The notes: generated by a model not told the origin, from the letters alone. A stretch of DNA of 15,173 nucleotides from JBBTCJ01 sp038043285 (GCA_038043285.1 JBBTCJ010000146.1:1-15173); one strand, 5' to 3'; positions 7,168-15,080 are shown, counted from the first letter of the stretch. A program made the numbers and translations.

Positions 7168-7542
7168 CGTGTACCCCCCCCTCAGAAATGTTCCCGCCGC
7201 TCAGGATGTACCGATAACCCAATCGGACTTCCGCGCCAATAGGTTCACCCTACGATATCGTTCATCGCAACGTCCCGGCAGCAGCGTTCCGCGTTTTCAA
7301 AACCATACCGACCAATCGTCTCCCAGCTTCGATACTCTTACTGCCACTGCAAGTCGGCGGGTTTTCAGGCGATGGCAAGCGTTCCAAGCCGTCGATCGGT
7401 CCTTACCGAACCTTGATCCATGCCAAGGTTCTGGGCCTTCGCGCCCGCCCCCAAGGCTCAGGCTCGCCGCCGGTTCTTCGCGCAGGATTCGTAACGCAAA
7501 GCCTTCTGCGGAGATCCGAACGTCTTCCGGTCCGTGGACGGC
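7168..7542. other. Intergenic region between the ridA-like gene and the acidic lipoprotein
   Basis: A 375-base stretch with no convincing gene. It holds a perfect 8-bp hairpin (7408-7431, listed separately), a 10-bp palindrome ACGATATCGT (7252-7261), and a small inverted repeat CCGAT-N6-ATCGG (7211-7226) that would be in the leader of the lipoprotein mRNA. A weak promoter-like pair TTGGCG/TATCGG with a 17-base spacer lies on the minus strand just upstream of the lipoprotein. No T-tract terminator for the ridA-like gene is evident. Confidence 0.4.
7408..7431. repeat. Perfect 8-bp inverted repeat with 8-base loop
   Basis: GAACCTTG and CAAGGTTC pair perfectly around an 8-base loop, about 110 bases after the ridA-like stop codon. 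There is no T-run on either strand after the stem, so it is not a standard intrinsic terminator. It may still act as an mRNA 3'-end structure or a protein-binding site. Confidence 0.4.
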
Positions 7543-8022
7543 CTATGCCACGCAAGCAACGCAGTCAATCTCGATCTTTCCGCCGGGCAGAACAAGGGCC
7601 TTCACGACAACGGTCGAACGGGCGGGGGGGCTTGTTGGAAAAAACGTCTTGTAAACCTTGTTCATGGTCTCGAAGTCGGCTGCGTCGGTCAGGAAGCAGG
7701 TGCACTTCAGGACGCTGGCCATCGTCGCCCCGGCCGCCTCGACGGAGGCCTTCAGGTTTTCCAGCGTCTGGCGACATTGCGGCTCGAAGTCTGCGGACGC
7801 CATTTCGAGCGATCCCGGCTTGTTGCCCATCACACCGGACACGTGGATCAGACCGCCGTACTTCACGGCGCGAGAGAACGGCAGGTCAAGAACTCCAGAT
7901 ACGACTTCGCGTTTGGCCGGCGTCTGCGCTAAAGCGGACCGCGTGGAAGCGCCGACGACTGCGGCGACGGGGACGGCCACGATTCCCTGCTGAAGGAAAT
8001 CTCTACGAGACCGAGAGTTCAT
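7543..8022 (-). CDS. RidA/YjgF/UK114-family protein with a Tat export signal
   Basis: A 159-aa protein. Residues 1-32 are a twin-arginine signal: SRSRRDFLQQ with Arg6-Arg7, a hydrophobic core, and an ALA-Q site near residue 32. Residues 40-159 are a complete RidA domain, with LPFSRAVKYGGLIHVSGVMG near 47-66 and the family signature PPARSTVVVKALVLPGGKIEI near 132-152. Arg135 corresponds to the arginine that binds the imine/enamine carboxylate, and Glu151 to the acidic residue. RidA proteins hydrolyse reactive enamines and imines made by PLP enzymes, normally in the cytoplasm; here the protein should be exported. The frame stays open through the upstream tRNA, but the ATG at 8022 has GGAG eight bases before it and begins the signal, so it is preferred. 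Substrate unknown; other RidA subgroups are not imine deaminases. Confidence 0.88.
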   Translation of the reverse strand: MNSRSRRDFLQQGIVAVPVAAVVGASTRSALAQTPAKREVVSGVLDLPFSRAVKYGGLIHVSGVMGNKPGSLEMASADFEPQCRQTLENLKASVEAAGATMASVLKCTCFLTDAADFETMNKVYKTFFPTSPPARSTVVVKALVLPGGKIEIDCVACVA

Positions 8023-8163
8023 GCGTCGTGCTCCATGATTGGCGTGCGTTCTGGAACCTCCCACCCCGCCCTCTCCTCCGGTAGGGGGAGTCTTGCTTCC
8101 ACGGTTCGGGCGGCCGCAAGCGGTCCGCTCGCTCGTTCGGGCAAGCCAAAGCCGTTCGGAAAC

Positions 8164-8237
8164 AGGCGGCGGTGGGATTCGAACCCACGAATAACGGATT
8201 TGCAATCCGTCCCCTTGGTCCACTTGGGTACGCCGCC
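8164..8237 (-). tRNA. tRNA-Cys (GCA)
   Basis: The minus strand folds as a 74-base cloverleaf. The acceptor arms GGCGGCG and CGCCGCC pair, the anticodon arm ACGGA-TTGCAAA-TCCGT carries GCA, and the T arm GTGGG-TTCGAAT-CCCAC is perfect. The discriminator is U, as expected for tRNA-Cys. CCA is not encoded. The ridA-like gene lies downstream on the same strand. Confidence 0.96.
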
Positions 8238-8238
8238 G

Positions 8239-8576
8239 GGAACTCACTCCGGTCGCTCGGCCGATCCGGCGGGGCCAAGCCTCGGACCGTCCGACCAATG
8301 CAGGTCGGTATCTATATCGGGTTCCAGCAGTCGGAGCAAGCGGTTGTGTACCGGTGGCCTAGGCAGGTCGGGTTCGTGCAGGGGGAGCGTTTCGTCGAAC
8401 GTGCGTCCGCGCCGACTGAAGTCTGCGGCCGGCGGTAGATGACGGCGCAGCAACTACGGCGGAATGGCGAGACGCGAGTTTTCAGCTCCACCGGATCGAG
8501 CCATGTTCCGATATTCACCTGATAGGCCTGCCCACGGGTCGCAGGCCGACGGGGGAGACGCATTCGGAGCGCGATC
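8239..8576. other. Intergenic region between tRNA-Cys and the divergent sugar cluster
   Basis: A 338-base gap with no gene I can support. Frames crossing it have no family-like sequence. It should contain the minus-strand tRNA promoter and the plus-strand promoter of the sugar cluster. Only the tRNA promoter candidate is listed. GGAG seven bases before the ATG at 8577 is the ribosome binding site of the first sugar gene. Confidence 0.4.
8311..8339 (-). promoter_or_regulatory. Candidate promoter of tRNA-Cys
   Basis: On the minus strand, TTGCTC (8339-8334) and TATAGA (8316-8311) are spaced by 17 bases, about 75 bases upstream of the tRNA 5' end. The match is partial (about 3/6 and 4/6), but position and spacing fit. 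Confidence 0.35.
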
Positions 8577-9725
8577 ATGAGCGCTGCAGGCGGAACTTTG
8601 AACGTGGGGGTGATCGGTTGCGGGCATTGGGGGCCCAACCACGTCCGCGTGTTCAACGAGGTCGAGCGTGCTCAGACGGTCGCCTGCGCGGACCTCAACG
8701 CCTCACGTTTGGCACGATTGCAACATCGATTCCCGCGGCTTAAGACCACGACGGAGTACCGGTCGCTGTTGGCCGACGATCGCATCAACGCGGTGGTGAT
8801 CGCGACTCCCACCGGAACGCACGCCTCAATCGTTCGAGATGCGTTGAACGCCGGTAAGCACGTGCTTGTCGAGAAGCCACTTTGTCGAACGGCCGCCGAG
8901 GTGGTCGAAGTCTCCACGCTGGCGAGATCTCGCGGCCTCGTGCTGATGGTCGGTCACGTCTTCGTGTTCAATAGCGGCATCGCTCGCCTGCGGGAACTGA
9001 TTCAAAGCGGCGATTTGGGCCGCGTTCATTATCTGGACGCCGTGCGGACCAATCTCGGACCGATCCGCGGGGACGTTAACGCCCTGTACGACCTGGGCAC
9101 GCACGACATCAGCATTTTCAACTACCTGCTGGATTCCGCGCCGATCGCGGTCTCAGCTCTGGGCAGCAGAATCACCCAGCCAAGCATTGAGGACGTCTGC
9201 TTCGCCACGCTCAAATATTCCGACGGAACATTCGCCCACCTGCACGTCAGTTGGCTCAACCCGCGGAAGGTGCGGACCCTGACGGTGGTGGGGGCGAGAA
9301 AAATGGCCCACTGGGACGACATCGACCCGCAGGACACGTTGCGGGTTTTTGACAAGGGACTGGAAGAACCGCCCTATTACGATTCATTCGGCGAGTTTCA
9401 ATATCTGCTTCGCAGCGCGGACATGAGCGTTCCGGCGATTCGCCGGGCTGAACCCCTGCTGAAGCAGGCCGAGGCGTTCACCGCCTGGGTGCTGGACGGA
9501 AAATCGTGTCCCGCCGACGCCGAAGCAGGTCTGTCGGTCGTGCGCACGCTGGAGGCGGCGCAACGGTCCATGCAGGAGCGCGGCGCGATGTGCCCGGTCG
9601 AATCAGGCGACGCCCGGGTCTTGCAGGAAGCCGCGTTGCCGATCGACCGGCTACTTTCCGACCTGACCTTCGCCGCGCCTTCGACTGTCCGGCCTGGAGC
9701 CGTGGCCGCTTGGATTGAATCGTAG
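8577..9725 (+). CDS. Gfo/Idh/MocA-family oxidoreductase, WbpB/WlbA-like (UDP-GlcNAcA 3-dehydrogenase candidate)
   Basis: A 382-aa NAD-dependent dehydrogenase. The N-terminal Rossmann fold shows GVIGCGHWGPNH (11-22), an acidic ADLN at the end of strand 2 (38-41), ATPTGTHA (76-83) and the hallmark EKP (99-101) with Lys100. DLGTHDIS (172-179) supplies the usual Asp/His catalytic area of the second domain. The next genes encode a WbpD-like acetyltransferase and, further on, a WbpE-like aminotransferase. The likely reaction is therefore oxidation of C3 of UDP-GlcNAc-uronic acid, with the aminotransferase using the 3-keto product. The protein is somewhat longer than WbpB/WlbA (about 315-350 aa) owing to a C-terminal extension after about residue 340. 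The start has GGAG seven bases upstream. Other sugar dehydrogenase specificities are possible. Confidence 0.82.
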   Translation: MSAAGGTLNVGVIGCGHWGPNHVRVFNEVERAQTVACADLNASRLARLQHRFPRLKTTTEYRSLLADDRINAVVIATPTGTHASIVRDALNAGKHVLVEKPLCRTAAEVVEVSTLARSRGLVLMVGHVFVFNSGIARLRELIQSGDLGRVHYLDAVRTNLGPIRGDVNALYDLGTHDISIFNYLLDSAPIAVSALGSRITQPSIEDVCFATLKYSDGTFAHLHVSWLNPRKVRTLTVVGARKMAHWDDIDPQDTLRVFDKGLEEPPYYDSFGEFQYLLRSADMSVPAIRRAEPLLKQAEAFTAWVLDGKSCPADAEAGLSVVRTLEAAQRSMQERGAMCPVESGDARVLQEAALPIDRLLSDLTFAAPSTVRPGAVAAWIES

Positions 9726-9752
9726 CCGCCTTCATGACACGGAGAGCAACAC

Positions 9753-10394
9753 ATGGCACCAACTTCCAAGCCGACGATGGCAAAGCAGGGCGCAAAGCCC
9801 CTCTTTCCCGTTTCGGTCCAGGTTCATCCGCAGGCGATTTGCGAAAGCGTTGACGTTGGGGCGGGCACCCGCATCTGGGCGTTCGCGCAGGTGATGGCCG
9901 GCGCCGTCCTCGGAAGGGACTGCAACGTCGGCGGGCAGACGTTCATTGAACGCGGGGCGCGCATCGGCGATCGGGTAACCATCAAGAACGGGGTGATGAT
10001 CTGGGACGGGGTGACGATCGCCGACGACGCCTTCATCGGCCCCGGAGTGATCTTCACCAACGACCAACATCCGCGAAGTCCGCGCATGGAGGAGATCGGA
10101 CCCCGCTATCGACATCCGGAGAACTGGCAGTCTCCGACGGTGGTGGAGCGAGGGGCAAGCCTGGGGGCGGGGGCGATCATCGTCTGCGGAATCACGATCG
10201 GCGAATTCGCGATGATCGGGGCTGGAGGGGTGGTCACGGAGAACGTGCAGCCTTACCAGATCGTCGCCGGTAATCCGGCTCGACCGATCGGATGGACCTG
10301 CGTATGTGGGCGGAGTCTTGATTCGTCCTGGGTTTGCGACGCATGTGGCCGGCGTTTTGAGCTTTCCGGGGCACAGTTGAAGTCCGTGGATTGA
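9753..10394 (+). CDS. WbpD-like hexapeptide-repeat N-acetyltransferase with C-terminal zinc-ribbon-like Cys motif
   Basis: A 213-aa protein with left-handed beta-helix repeats across about residues 22-165. These include TRIWAFAQVMAGAVLGRD, IGDRVTIKNG and ADDAFIGPGVIFTND, and the domain ends in VAGNPARPIGW. The TNDQHPRSP segment (102-110) and NPARPIGW closely resemble WbpD/WlbB, which acetylate the 3-amino group of UDP-GlcNAc3NA using acetyl-CoA. After the helix come Cys183, Cys185, Cys195 and Cys198 (CxC-N9-CxxC), a zinc-ribbon-like tail seen in longer members. GGAG lies eight bases before the ATG at 9753. It begins 27 bases after the dehydrogenase stop, so they are likely cotranscribed. Similar serine or maltose acetyltransferases fit less well given the neighbours. 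Confidence 0.85.
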   Translation: MAPTSKPTMAKQGAKPLFPVSVQVHPQAICESVDVGAGTRIWAFAQVMAGAVLGRDCNVGGQTFIERGARIGDRVTIKNGVMIWDGVTIADDAFIGPGVIFTNDQHPRSPRMEEIGPRYRHPENWQSPTVVERGASLGAGAIIVCGITIGEFAMIGAGGVVTENVQPYQIVAGNPARPIGWTCVCGRSLDSSWVCDACGRRFELSGAQLKSVD

Positions 10395-10445
10395 ATCCAC
10401 TCGATGTGCCGGGCGTATCGCCCGATCATCGGGTCCGAGGACGTC

Positions 10446-11168
10446 GTGTACCATAATCTACGCATCATTGCGGTCATTCCCGCGTACAACGAGCAGAGCA
10501 AGATTGGTCGCGTTGTCGCCCGGATCGATCGTTCGTCGGTGGATACGGTCCTGGTCGTCGACGACGGCTCGACCGACTCGACCGCGGCGGTCGCGCTGCG
10601 TGAAGGGGCGACTGTCCTGACGATCACCAGGCGGCGTGGAGTCGGCGCGGCGCTTCGTACGGGGCTGGAGTTCGCGCGAGTGGCCGGCTTCGACGCGGGC
10701 GTGATCTTGGCCGGCAACAACAAGGACGACCCGGCGGAGATTCCCAGACTTCTTGATTCCATCGTGACCGAGGGCAGCGACTTTGTGATCGGCTCGCGCT
10801 ATGTAGCCGGGGGTCGTTGCGGCGGGGCGATGCCGGCCTATCGCAAGGTCGCCACCAGAGTTCACCCCTGGTTGATCAGTCGATTCGTCGGCAAAGAGCT
10901 GACCGAAACGACGAACGGGTTCCGTGCGCTTCGCCTGCGAGTGCTCGATGACCCCCGGATACGCCTAGACCAGCGATGGTTGGACAGTTACGGGCTGGAA
11001 GTGTACCTGTTGTGGAAGGTCTTGAGGCTCGGATACCGTCATGCGGAGGTTCCATGCACCAAGATTTATCCGCCCAAGTCGCTGGGAATCACCAAGATGC
11101 CGCCGGTCATCGGCTGGTGGAGCATCCTCCGCCCCATCTTCCTTCTGGCGTCGGGGCTGAGGCGGTAG
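10446..11168 (+). CDS. Family 2 glycosyltransferase (DPM-like) with NNKDD in place of DXD
   Basis: A 240-aa GT-A fold glycosyltransferase. The nucleotide-binding part shows AVIPAYNEQSKIG (9-21) and VLVVDDGSTDST (35-46), then GVGAALRTGLEFA (65-77). The position where dolichyl-phosphate-mannose-synthase-like enzymes carry a DXD-type motif reads AGNNKDDP (89-96). VIGSRYVAGG (114-123) and TNGFRALR are also typical. There is no strong membrane anchor apart from a mildly hydrophobic C-terminus, so it is probably cytosolic, acting on a membrane lipid acceptor. I prefer the GTG at 10446 because GAGG lies five bases upstream and it leads directly into the conserved strand. The ATG at 10404 adds 14 unlikely residues without a ribosome binding site. 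It probably moves a sugar made by this cluster or onto the same glycan; donor and acceptor are unknown. Confidence 0.85.
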   Translation: MYHNLRIIAVIPAYNEQSKIGRVVARIDRSSVDTVLVVDDGSTDSTAAVALREGATVLTITRRRGVGAALRTGLEFARVAGFDAGVILAGNNKDDPAEIPRLLDSIVTEGSDFVIGSRYVAGGRCGGAMPAYRKVATRVHPWLISRFVGKELTETTNGFRALRLRVLDDPRIRLDQRWLDSYGLEVYLLWKVLRLGYRHAEVPCTKIYPPKSLGITKMPPVIGWWSILRPIFLLASGLRR

Positions 11169-11341
11169 GACCGCCAGGAGTCCCGAACCACGGGGGCCGC
11201 ACCTCGCTGCTTTGCATTGGCGCGTACACCTTTTCCGCTCAATACACGGTCATTTTCGGACGAAGGAACATTGATCGCGCCAGATGAGCCGCGGGCTTCC
11301 ATCCGCGCGATCGTCCTTCGGCACGGAACGCGGGCCAGTCC

Positions 11342-12823
11342 ATGGATATCCTACTCATCAACCCGCCTTGGCTGACCAAGGACGGCAACATCTGGCACGG
11401 CGTCAAGAGCACGTCACCGCCGCTGGGATTGCTGTATGTCGCAGCCTATGCGGAGTCCAAGGGGCGGGAGGTCCGCGTCATGGACGTCAACGCCGAGCGC
11501 CTCAGCTTCGAGGACATCGAGCGCTTCGTTTCCGAGCATCGGCCGCGCTGGGTCGGCTTCACCGCGGTCACGGCGCAGATCATCAACACGCACCGCATTG
11601 CGGGAATCATCAAGCGCGTTTCGTCCGACTCCAAGATCGTCGTCGGGGGCGTACATGCGACGGCCATGCCCGACGATGTCATGCGCGATCCGAACATCGA
11701 CTACGTCATTCGCGGCGAGGGCGAGTTGCCGCTCTTCGAGCTGGTCGACGGCCGCCCCCTGGAGTCGATCGCGGGGCTTTCCTATCGCGGCGCGAATCCG
11801 CTTCAGCCGATCCAGCACAATCCTCCGGGGCAACCGATTGAAGACCTCGATTCGCTGCCCACGCCGGCCTACCACCTGATCCCGTTTAACGCCTACAAGC
11901 CTGCGATCGGAGCGTACCGGCGTTTGCCCGCCGTAAACATGACCATGACTCGCGGCTGTCCGGGGAAGTGCACCTTCTGCAACTCGGCCGAGACGGCGTT
12001 GCGGACGCGTTCAGCCGAGCATCTGGTCAACGAGATTCAGAAGCTTCAGGCACGATACGGTATCCGCGAGGTGAGCTTTTACGACGATACCTTCACGATC
12101 TACAAGCAGCAGGTCGCGCGGACGTGCGATCTCATCATGGAGCGAGGAATCGACCTGACTTGGTCCTGTTTTGCGCGGACGGATTGCGTGAGTCCGCCAC
12201 TGCTTGCCAAGATGCGTGCCGCGGGATGTCACCAGATTTTGTTCGGTCTGGAGTCCGCCGACCCGGAAATACTCGAGACCGTTCGCAAGCCCATCGACCT
12301 TGAACAGACTCGCCGCGCGGTGAGGATGGTGCAGGACGCCGGCATCGACGTTCGGGCGGCCTTCATGTTCGGCAACCCCGGCGAGACCATCGCCTCGATG
12401 CGCCGCACAATCGACTTCGCCAAGGAGCTTGATCCAGACATCGCGATTTTCAACATCACTACCCCGTACCCCGGCACACAGATGTTCGATTGGGCGCTGA
12501 AGAACGGCCACCTGCGAACCCTGGACTGGAACTGTTACGACCTCGCCAACTCGGTGTTGGAGCTTCCGACCGTTTCCAGCGAGGACATCAATCGAATGTA
12601 CAAAATCGCGTATCGCGAGTTCTTCTTCCGTCCAAAATACCTGCTGCGGCGGCTGCGGAGGATCCGCAGTTGGACGGATCTGAAGCTCAACCTCCAGGCG
12701 TTCCGGTCGATCTGCTTCGCGCGATCGACGGCGCCGCGAGCTGACTCGTCGGACCGTCGAGTCATCGGCGGAGGTGCGGACGCCGCGGAGGCGACGCCCG
12801 GGCTGGCGCTGGGAACCTGGTGA
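11342..12823 (+). CDS. B12-binding domain radical SAM protein
   Basis: A 493-aa protein of two domains. Residues 1-140 are a cobalamin-binding fold: MDILLINPPW, PPLGLLYVAAYAESKG, VGFTAVTAQI, and VVGGVHATAMPDDV with the GG-x-HAT loop near 102-107, then YVIRGEGE. The DxHxxG base-off histidine motif is absent, as in many radical SAM relatives. Residues 195-430 are the radical SAM core with the [4Fe-4S] cysteines Cys206, Cys210 and Cys213 (CPGKCTFC), and a SAM-binding GLESADPEIL further on. The tail after 430 is basic and variable. The family includes methyltransferases and ring-forming enzymes such as BchE and HpnR. Its position between a glycosyltransferase and a sugar aminotransferase suggests modification of a glycan or lipid, but the substrate is not known. 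It sits 173 bases after the glycosyltransferase; no clear ribosome binding site was seen. Confidence 0.85.
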   Translation: MDILLINPPWLTKDGNIWHGVKSTSPPLGLLYVAAYAESKGREVRVMDVNAERLSFEDIERFVSEHRPRWVGFTAVTAQIINTHRIAGIIKRVSSDSKIVVGGVHATAMPDDVMRDPNIDYVIRGEGELPLFELVDGRPLESIAGLSYRGANPLQPIQHNPPGQPIEDLDSLPTPAYHLIPFNAYKPAIGAYRRLPAVNMTMTRGCPGKCTFCNSAETALRTRSAEHLVNEIQKLQARYGIREVSFYDDTFTIYKQQVARTCDLIMERGIDLTWSCFARTDCVSPPLLAKMRAAGCHQILFGLESADPEILETVRKPIDLEQTRRAVRMVQDAGIDVRAAFMFGNPGETIASMRRTIDFAKELDPDIAIFNITTPYPGTQMFDWALKNGHLRTLDWNCYDLANSVLELPTVSSEDINRMYKIAYREFFFRPKYLLRRLRRIRSWTDLKLNLQAFRSICFARSTAPRADSSDRRVIGGGADAAEATPGLALGTW

Positions 12824-12917
12824 GGTGGAACGCGGCTCCGCCGCCTTGCGGCAAGGAAACCTTTGTGGGCCGCGGGGGCTGAGTTTGCCGATTCAAGATA
12901 AGAACGGAGCGACGATC

Positions 12918-14099
12918 GTGACGATTCCATTGGTCAACCTCGCGCGGCAGCATGAACAACTCGGAGACCAGATTCGATGCGCCATCAGCGGCGTAATCGA
13001 GCGGGGCGATTTCATCCTGGGGCGCGAGGTGACCGCCTTCGAAGGGGAATTCGCCGCCTATTGCGGCGCCAAACACTGCATCGGCGTCGGCAGCGGACTC
13101 GACGCGCTGACGATCGCGTTGAAGGGTTTGGGCGTCGGACCGGGCGACGAAGTCATCACCCAGGCCAACACGTTCGTCGCGACGGCGCTGGCGGTTTTGC
13201 ACGTCGGAGCCAAGCCGGTGTTGGTCGACCATGAACTCCTGAGCTTCGGGATTGATCCCGCAAAGGTCATCGACGCGATCACCCCGCGCACCAAGGCAAT
13301 CATCCCCGTCCACTTGTACGGCCAAGCCTGCGAAATGGACGCACTCCGCGACATCGCCGATCGGCACGGCCTTCGGATTATCGAGGACGCCTGTCAGGCG
13401 CACGGAGCGACGTACAAAGGGAAACGATGCGGCAGCCTCGGCGACGCGGCTGCGTTCAGCTTCTATCCGGGCAAGAACCTCGGCGCGCTGGGCGACGCAG
13501 GCGCGATCGTCACCGACAACGACGAGTTGGCTTCCTGGATTCGCTCGGCCCGCAACTACGGCTCCACGATCAAATACGAGCACACGGTTCGCGGGTTCAA
13601 CAGTCGGCTCGACAGCGTGCAAGCGGCGGTGCTGCGCGTCAAACTTCAACACCTGGACAGATGGAACCTCGTGCGGCGGCGACTGGCCGGGACGTATCGC
13701 GAGTTGCTCCAGAATTTCGACGTCGAGCTTCCCGTCGAACTGCCCGACCGCGAGCACGTGTATCACCTGTTTGTCATTCAAGCGGCCAACCGTGACCGGC
13801 TGCTGACGACGCTGCGCGAACGGGGCATCGACGCGGGCATTCACTACCCCAAGCCCATCCACCGACAGGTCGCCTTCGCAGACGCGTCGGTTGACGTCGG
13901 GTCGCTGCCCAACACGGAATCCACGTGCGGCCGGATATTCTCGCTACCGTTGTGCCCAAACCTGACCGAAGACGAGGTTGGGACTGTCGCGCGGGAATTG
14001 ACGGGGGCGATGCTTTCTTGCCGCGGAAAGCGGGAAACCCTGACGCCGCACGGCCAGCCGCGACGCCTCCACGAAACCGCGGCGACCAAAAGACCCTGA
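12918..14099 (+). CDS. DegT/DnrJ/EryC1/StrS (WbpE-like) sugar aminotransferase
   Basis: A 393-aa PLP enzyme. Marks visible (from GTG 12918) are PLVNLARQHEQL (4-15), GSGLDALTIALK (58-69), AKPVLVD (98-104), IIPVHLYGQACEMD (128-141), EDACQAHGATYKGK (156-169) with Asp157, and SFYPGKNLGALGDAGA (181-196) with Lys186 as the Schiff-base lysine. RGFNSRLDSVQAAVLRVKL and GIHYPKPIHRQ follow. The call as a WbpE-like 3-aminotransferase rests on the WbpB-like and WbpD-like genes upstream. VioA-, DesV- or RmlB-associated aminotransferases share these motifs. The start at 12918 has GGAG eight bases upstream; the in-frame extension back to 12774 overlaps the radical SAM gene and looks non-coding. About 25 extra C-terminal residues follow the usual end of the family. 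Confidence 0.88.
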   Translation: MTIPLVNLARQHEQLGDQIRCAISGVIERGDFILGREVTAFEGEFAAYCGAKHCIGVGSGLDALTIALKGLGVGPGDEVITQANTFVATALAVLHVGAKPVLVDHELLSFGIDPAKVIDAITPRTKAIIPVHLYGQACEMDALRDIADRHGLRIIEDACQAHGATYKGKRCGSLGDAAAFSFYPGKNLGALGDAGAIVTDNDELASWIRSARNYGSTIKYEHTVRGFNSRLDSVQAAVLRVKLQHLDRWNLVRRRLAGTYRELLQNFDVELPVELPDREHVYHLFVIQAANRDRLLTTLRERGIDAGIHYPKPIHRQVAFADASVDVGSLPNTESTCGRIFSLPLCPNLTEDEVGTVARELTGAMLSCRGKRETLTPHGQPRRLHETAATKRP

Positions 14100-14254
14100 C
14101 GAGTCTTCGATCCTTGAGCGTGTTCCCGCCCATCCCCTGCACCGACGTGCCGATCGGACGACCTGGCGTGCTGAACGGTTCGCCGCGGTATCTGCAGAAT
14201 CCGATCCGCCGGATTGGAACAGCGGCATGGTTGGCCAGAATCGGTCTTGACGCG

Positions 14255-14998
14255 ATGACGCGGCTTGCGATGACAGGACCTAGTCGTGGTCGGCCGCGGG
14301 CAGCCGTGGCCATGCTGGCATTTGCCGGCTTCGCATCCTGGTCGTACGCGTCGCTGGAGGGGCGAGCGCGGGCAATCGTCCTCCCCGATTGGGGTGACGT
14401 GGTGCAGTCGCTGAATGGTGAGAAGATCACGGTCGGACCTCGGTGGTTCTGCTTGTGCCTGGCCAACCATTGGCAGATCCATTGGAATCAAGCCGGGTGC
14501 AACCACGAGGCGTTTCTTGAAGTGCCGGATGGTGGCACAATCGAAGTGGTCTTGGGGGCCCAGCTCAGCGAGGATCATCAGCCCACGGTGTTCGGACAGG
14601 ATCCAGTCCAGGACCGGATCCGCGAAACGCCGCTGCCCGCCTACCTGGCTTCGGTGCAGGCAACTGACGTTCGTTCAGGCGTTGTGCTACGTCGCTGGAT
14701 GGGTACCAGGGTATCCCGAGAACGAGCCGCCGGTCAGACGGCCTCCGCGCCGGTGCTTCTGTTGCCATTGGTGCGGCAAACAATCTCCGCCGCAGGGTGG
14801 AGGCAGTTCCTGACGGTGGGGGAGACCGCGGGCTGCGGCGTGGTCACCTTCAAGGAAGTTCCGGTTCCGGAGGGGATGATCCACGCCATGATCGCGCCGT
14901 CGGGCGGCCTGGCCACCATCGTTGTGTCGATGGAACGCGACCTGGGGATTTCCCCCGACGACATCCATTTTTTCACGTTGACGCCACTTTCGCGCTGA
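14255..14998 (+). CDS. Unrecognised protein with N-terminal signal or membrane segment
   Basis: About 247 aa from the ATG at 14255. I do not recognise the family. A basic PSRGRPR stretch is followed by a hydrophobic AVAMLAFAGFASWSYA segment (about residues 15-30), so export or single-pass anchoring is likely. The rest is mixed alpha/beta with FCLCLANHWQIHWNQAGCNHE (about 62-82, containing three Cys and three His/Trp clusters), an LVRQTISAAGWRQF stretch and a C-terminal VSMERDLGISPDD. The frame is open back to 13925 and overlaps the aminotransferase. The start is uncertain: a GTG at 14120 and ATGs at 14255 and 14270 are all possible, and none has a good ribosome binding site. It follows the glycan cluster on the same strand and may belong to it, which is inference. 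Confidence 0.6.
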   Translation: MTRLAMTGPSRGRPRAAVAMLAFAGFASWSYASLEGRARAIVLPDWGDVVQSLNGEKITVGPRWFCLCLANHWQIHWNQAGCNHEAFLEVPDGGTIEVVLGAQLSEDHQPTVFGQDPVQDRIRETPLPAYLASVQATDVRSGVVLRRWMGTRVSRERAAGQTASAPVLLLPLVRQTISAAGWRQFLTVGETAGCGVVTFKEVPVPEGMIHAMIAPSGGLATIVVSMERDLGISPDDIHFFTLTPLSR

Positions 14999-15080
14999 AA
15001 CCGCTCAAGGTCCGGATTGAGCCGGCGCCGCCCCAGGCCGCGACGCGACCACTGCCCGATGGACTACAATGCCGAAGCTG

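Noticed and set aside
8023..8298. N-terminal extension of the ridA-like frame through tRNA-Cys
   Set aside because: The extension would translate the tRNA gene. The ATG at 8022 has a good ribosome binding site and begins a Tat signal.
12762..13862. 366-codon minus-strand open frame opposite the aminotransferase
   Set aside because: High-GC shadow frame. The plus strand has a complete PLP aminotransferase with a ribosome binding site.
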